DNA of 64,000 nt from Dalbergia cochinchinensis (taxonomy: Eukaryota; Streptophyta; Magnoliopsida; Fabales; Fabaceae). The translations under genes were made by a program, and so were the position numbers. The notes beneath the pieces are model-generated. The model saw only the letters and a program-made list of their open reading frames with translations, did not search any database and had not been told where the DNA came from. Where the stretch lies: positions 18,001,501 to 18,065,500 of the forward strand of contig CM062371.1 in the NCBI GenBank assembly GCA_031216125.1. The letters run 5' to 3'. This document shows positions 59,112 through 64,000 of the stretch, one piece after another. How positions within the stretch are numbered: the stretch's first letter is position 1; every line of letters starts with the position of its first letter.

Positions 59112-62100
59112 ATGACGACAGCGGCTCGACCCACATGGGCCCCTGCCAAGGGCGGCAACGAACAAGGCGGTACCCGAATTTTCGGTCCCTCACAGAAATA
59201 CTCATCCAGGGACATAGCATCGCACACCACCCTCAAGCCCAGGTACCCTTTTTATTCCTAACCTGTTCTTTATTAACTCGGAAATTTTTTGTGATGCGTG
59301 CATAATTGTCGATTCAAAGAGGGGTTAGGGTTTCGTTGCACGTAGTTGAAAATTTATAATAAAGCCTGTGAAGATTTTAAATTTTAATTGAGGAGTTGGA
59401 ATTTCTTGTCAGGGGTAACCACGTCATGACCATGTGTCATAAGGTATAGACAGGTTAGAAGTGAAACTCCTTTTGTGTTTTTGATATTTGTGTTCAGGTA
59501 GTAATATTGGTTATTTGCTTATCTATTTTCACTGAGAGTGATTAGTTACTAGTTAGTTACTGGATTTTCATTCTGGAGATCTAAAGGAATTGTGAATTTC
59601 GAGTTTTTGGGTATCATATCCTGGTGAAATATGATTGCCTTGATGGTGGGAAACAGTGCTGCCCAGTATTCGCCAGTTCATTTCCCTGTAGAACTTTTCT
59701 GTTGTTATGAGTTTGAGTGGAACATAACATAACGAGTCTTGCTTAGATTTTTCTGAAAACTCTCCATGGTAAGGCAGGTTTATTAGTTGTTTACTGGACC
59801 GATATTATTGATGAGCGGTATGTTGTTGCTGTCTCATAAGGTAGGGATCTCAAGTGATACATGAAGTTATTGTAATGAACTTGTACTTAGTTTTTGGGTT
59901 CCAAATGTTGTAATTTTCCTTTCCTCCCTTCGTCGGAGAGGGCAAGGTATTGTGTACTGCATGTGCAGTTCATCGGTTAGTATCTTTGTATGGTGTTTTT
60001 TCTGCATCCTGATTGATGTTTAATTTTCGGTTTTCCCTTTTATTTCTTGTTAAATGTTTAGGAAAGCAAGCGTGCACATGGGCATTGTTGCATGTTATCA
60101 TGTTGATATGCAGTTTGCTGATGCAAGTGGTGTATTTTTCTTCCTCCTAATAAATGTATTTTGAGCTTGCCAGGAAAGAAGGACAGGACACAGAGGAGGA
60201 ATTGAAGAGAAGGAACCTTCGTGATGAGCTGGAAGAGCGTGAACGGAGGCATTTCTCATCAAAAAACAAATCTTATAATGGTAAAAATATCAATGTGAAT
60301 GCTTTTTAAATTTCTATTTGTGGTGGCAATCACATCCATTCTTGTCAGATAAACTCTAATTTAGTTTTTGGTATTTAGATTTGTCAACTTGTATTGTTTA
60401 ATTGTATTCTATGTTCTGACAGATGACAGAGATCGTGGAAAAGGTGGCCATCTTCTTTTGGAAGGTATCTATTTACTATATGGTAGAAATTAGTATAAGT
60501 TTATTGACTTAAATACTTTGAGGATGGTCTTCCAACAAAAAAATGAGAGGGTTAAAAGATAAAGATAGAAGGCATAAAGAATTTCGTATTCAGTGTCCTA
60601 ATTTGGTTGGTCTTTATATTCACAGGAGCAAAGAGAGAAATTGAAGATCGCATTGTTGCACGTAGTATTGATGCAGATGATTCTGATGTTGAAGTAAAAA
60701 GTGATGATGAGAGGTTGGTAATCTAGCATACACTTTATTAATTTATAACCGTATTGAATGTTTATTTAATGTTTTTTCAGTGTATGTACTGGCCGTTGAT
60801 ACCAAATTTAATGTATAAATGTGCAAGTATATATCGATACAAAACTTATAAGCATACAGCCATCTGGGAATAATTCAAGTTATCATGTTTACATATGTAT
60901 CGTTTAGGGTTTGCTTTGCAAAACAATAAGTGGTTTATTTAATTATTTTAGTGTCTAGGGACTTTTGAGGGTGCATACATGAGTATATGTGCATCAAAAT
61001 GTGTATTATTTCTATTTCTTTCAACATTCAATATTACATTGATGTGCTGTATTTAGAGTTAATGACTTATTATTACAGAAAGAAGCTTAGCTATAAGCGT
61101 GTGTAAGTGCTTGGTATACCTTTCAGTATTTAAAGTTATACTGGATGAGCAATCAAATTAGATTTTTTATACTCAAGTTTGATTTAAACAAATCCAAATA
61201 AACTGAGTCTCAGACTAATTAAGTGAATATTGTTATGAGACTGGGTTGGTTAGCAACCTGAAAACGTGTGCACCTTTATCTTTCCTTTTTACCTTCTCCT
61301 CTTTTGGGGGTGGAGTGGCTTGTTTTTAATCTCTCTCTTTTTTAAAACAAAAAAATTTATGACAATGCCTTTTTTCAAATACTCTTATTAGCCCCTTTTG
61401 TCAGGTAATCTGTTCCTTTTTTTATGTCAATAATTTGGATAACATTATTCCTTGTTCTCAGCGGTCTTCGGCTGTATTTGAAATAATCTCAGTGTTTGAT
61501 ATCAAACTTCTTGCATCAACATGTTGAATCACGTAACTTGTTAACAGTGATGATGACGACGACGATGATGATGATGAGGATGATACTGAGGCGTTGTTGG
61601 CAGAGCTTGAACAAATTAAGAAGGAAAGAGCAGAGGAAAAGCTTCGCAAGGTAAAGTTCTTCCTTTTTTCCCCTTGTCTGTAGCCTCTCTCAAGTCATGC
61701 CACTAAAGCTGTCTAGATGGGGGGGATCTTGAACTGCTCTTTACATTTACTCCCTAGTATTGTTGTGACTCCACTATGTTCGGAAGCGTTAATACAGTTG
61801 ATAGTTGCAGACTTGCAGGGCCTGAACAGGGTTGGCAGTTGGTTCTGATTATGTTAATAGTAAGATTAAACAAATGAAAATTGTTCTTGTGCACTAAAAA
61901 AAATTGAATTGTCCTTGTTCAGGAACGGCAACAACAAGAGGAAGAGCTTAAAGTAAAGGAGGCAGAGCTTCTCCGAGGAAACCCATTGCTAAATAATCCA
62001 ACATCATTCAATGTGAAAAGAAGGTTTGAATCTAGAGATTTATCTCAGTGCCTGTGAAACAAAAATTGCATTATTTATTGTTAACTGTTCTGGTTTGTTG

Positions 62101-62270
62101 TCTTGGTCTCCCTTTTTTCTTTTTTCAATTATTCTGCATGCATTAGGTGGGATGATGATGTTGTGTTTAAGAACCAAGCCCGTGGGGAAACCAAGGTGGC
62201 TAAGAGATTCATCAATGACACCATCAGGAATGATTTCCACAGGAAATTCCTGCAAAAATACATGAAGTAA
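59112..62270 (+). CDS. CWC15: Spliceosome-associated protein CWC15 (Cwf15/AD-002 family), 7 exons, 231 aa
   Basis: Component of the Prp19/NineTeen-associated core of the active spliceosome in the nucleus. Exons: 59112-59242, 60174-60280, 60423-60464, 60626-60713, 61548-61650, 61923-62023, 62147-62270 (TAA), all with GT-AG junctions; total 696 nt with phase kept. The N-terminus MTTAARPTWAPAKGG followed by SQKYSSRDIASHTTLKPR is the conserved Cwf15 signature. A charged middle (EELKRRNLRDELEERERRH) is followed by an Asp-rich run encoded by GAT/GAC triplets from 61548, a coiled-coil-like segment (LLAELEQIKKERAEEKLRK), and the conserved C-terminus RRWDDDVVFKNQ, FINDTIRNDFHRKFLQKYMK. Length matches the roughly 230 aa plant proteins. 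Intron 1 is 931 bp. The start is the first ATG after the leader and agrees with the family. Confidence 0.95.
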
Positions 62271-62775
62271 AGTCCTTGCGTCAGAAGTTCGAGTTGTTTG
62301 GAGTTGAAGAAACTCTAATTTTAGCTTGCGTTCTGTATCTAAATGTATGCTTCACACTCGATGGATTTATTGATATTTTCTTATACAATGTATTTTTACA
62401 TGCTACTCAGTTGTATCTTTTGTGCTCGTTAATGCCACCAGGGCTTAAGAATCTTATTAATCTCGTGGTCTTGTCTGTGGTGCCTCCTTTCTCTTGTGGC
62501 GTTGAAAAACTTTCTCCTGTTTTTAAACCGCAAATTAAAATTACTGACCCACTCTCACCCTGTGATTCATTGGTCTATTCACCTTTGTGAATGGATCAGT
62601 TACGCTATTGGTCTAGAAATTGGGTGCAATTGATGCATATCAATTAGGGGGATACTATGATAAAGCTCAAGAAATAGCTTCGTTGAAGCAGCTCTTATGT
62701 GGCTTTTAACACTAAGGACCCATGTTGGCTTTTAACTGTGGCATTGAAGTTTTAGTATATTCTGTAAAATGTGGT
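62271..62775 (+). other. Probable 3' untranslated region of CWC15 and spacer
   Basis: No coding signal; frames here are short and lack resemblance to any family. No canonical AATAAA could be fixed. Confidence 0.35.
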
Positions 62776-63402
62776 GTATCGTGCACCATTCCTCAATACT
62801 CAACCCGCGAATAATGTCATCGCCTTCCTCCCGTACCCTCTGCTCTGGCACCACCCTCACTGTCACCGACTCCTCCGCCACCCTCTTGGTTACCATCTGT
62901 GAATGCTAGGCATTGGACTTGTCAATCCCAAACCAACTACAGAACAAGCGCAACAACAATCCCATACACAGCCATCCCAATCAAAGGAAGAGGAACACCT
63001 GCCAGAAGCAAAACAAACCACCATTCAATGTCATTCCAATTATTTGATTTCATTCAAACATAGCTCGCAAAAAAAGCCCTTTCATCACAAATTCCAAAAG
63101 CCAACCAAAAAAAGCACCCAACAGAACAATATCACAAAACCAAATCAAATTATAAGATATTGCGAATGATGGGTTTCCGCCAGTTAGTTCAGTGTTAAGT
63201 ATTTCGCTGTAGGTGTTGCCGCTTACAGGGGAAAAGGCTTCGATCGGAATCGGTGAGCTTTAGCTACGTGAGGTATGAGGTTTCCAGGAAGTCGTGAATA
63301 GGTTGGGGTGGCTGCCATGACGCCGCAGAGGCTGGTGGGGACGTCGGTGACAGTAATGATGTGTTGTTTGAGTTGAATATTGAGGGGTAGTGCATGATGT
63401 GT
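62776..63402. mobile_element. Terminal-inverted-repeat element, about 630 bp, downstream of CWC15
   Basis: The left part (TGCACCATTCCTCAATACTC at about 62782) and the complement of the right part (TGCACTACCCCTCAATATTC, from about 63393) are inverted copies. Similarity resumes further in at (C/T)ACTGTCACCGAC after an indel of about 40 bp. The interior mixes a GC-rich exon-like portion (62820-62900) with a Gln/Lys-rich frame (62903-63169) that has no recognised domain. Possibly a MULE-type or other non-autonomous DNA transposon with captured sequence. Target duplication not established. Confidence 0.5.
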
Positions 63403-63447
63403 TTACAGCTTCATGGGAGTTTCCACCTATCAATTAATATTGCGAAA

Positions 63448-64000
63448 TAGAGCTGTTTGAATGGGCCAGCCTGGCCCATTCAGGTCAGATCACCTTGGGT
63501 TTGGTCATTTTTTAATTTGTTGGACCACTTTGGATAGAATAAGTTTTGGGCTAGTAAAACAATAGTCCAATCTTATTCGGGTCACGGTTTTGGGCCCAGT
63601 TTATTTGGAAGAAACAACATTGCTCTTTTTAAAATGTTTATGGTTCATGTCAAAAGCTAATGGACAAAGGTATAAATCATGATTAAATCATTATATTATT
63701 CTTATTTTACTTGAGAAATGAGAAATAAATTTTGGTATTTTTTTCGGTTTGATATTTAAATTTGTTAGCTTAACTTGATGCAAAAGTGAAGTAATATTGT
63801 ATTATCAAAACGTATTTTTCATTTAAACTTTTTCAAAGAAATGAGTTAGAGAATCCAAACTAAGTTGTGATGACTCAAATTTACAATCGATTATTTTGAA
63901 AAAAACTGTTTTATGCTTTTAGCTGTGGTTGGCCTGGCCCAAAAGGCGTTAGGTCAAATTGGCTTGGGCTAAGTCACAATTATTTCTTTATACACTGAAT
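63448..64000. mobile_element. Left part of a probable hAT-type element, cut by the window end
   Basis: It begins TAGAGCTGTTTGAATGGGCC and contains repeated GGCCTGGCCC/GGGCCAG words at both visible ends, similar in style to other plant non-autonomous hAT elements. The right end lies beyond 64000, so the duplication cannot be tested. Confidence 0.4.

Noticed and set aside
61458..61649. Minus-strand poly-Ser frame
   Set aside because: Antisense of the Asp-rich exon of CWC15.

Overview
This window is nuclear DNA from a flowering plant, most likely a legume close to soybean (Glycine). The evidence is strongly AT-rich intergenic DNA, small GT-AG introns, plant transposon families and two housekeeping genes with plant-type exon layouts. 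The species is an inference from general resemblance (for example the GTAATCGATTAC-type repeats near 39.6 kb), not from a search.

Two intact protein-coding genes are well supported, both on the + strand. At 11961-17075 lies a 14-exon gene for a PRMT7-type protein arginine methyltransferase; the spliced reading frame is 2196 nt, 731 aa. At 59112-62270 lies a 7-exon gene for the spliceosomal factor CWC15 (Cwf15/AD-002 family); the spliced frame is 696 nt, 231 aa. A third, unrecognised locus exists as two diverged copies: small single-exon reading frames at 20291-20584 (97 aa) and 36346-36684 (112 aa). They sit in a duplicated block of about 2 kb and differ by in-frame indels, which suggests real but uncharacterised proteins.

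Most of the remainder is transposon-derived. 1-1.5 kb: a large inverted repeat whose right arm continues into a 184-bp tandem array (foldback-like). 2.1-3.0 kb: a LINE relic (zinc-binding and RNase H regions, - strand). 6.1-6.9 kb: an inverted-repeat element enclosing a copia gag fragment. 7.3-7.7 kb: a 358-bp solo LTR with target-site duplication (TSD) AGTAG. 21.5-26.75 kb: a decayed two-gene Mutator-like (MULE) unit, a mudrA-type transposase (- strand) facing a GRF-zinc-finger/membrane-anchor gene (+ strand), with a nested hAT element. 31.0-35.8 kb: a structurally complete but coding-dead Ty1/copia element with 243-bp LTRs and TSD GGCTG. 38.4-40.6 kb: the 3' end of a Sirevirus-like copia element with internal tandem arrays. 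44.0-51.5 kb: a reverse-strand copia relic split by a 4114-bp solo LTR (TSD TTCCC) and a 702-bp hAT element (TSD AATATTAG). 52.05-53.45 kb: a 1.4-kb PIF/Harbinger-type element. 55.95-56.63 kb: a second member of the 702-bp hAT family. At least four elements have TTA duplications and GG..TGTTTGG-like ends typical of PIF/Harbinger (Tourist) elements.

The nested insertions give a relative history. The small-gene block duplicated first. One copy was then split by the MULE island, while the other received a 184-bp Tourist-like element and had the copia element inserted at its left edge. Stretches between these features are AT-rich and show nothing I can name; they are listed so the reader knows they were examined.
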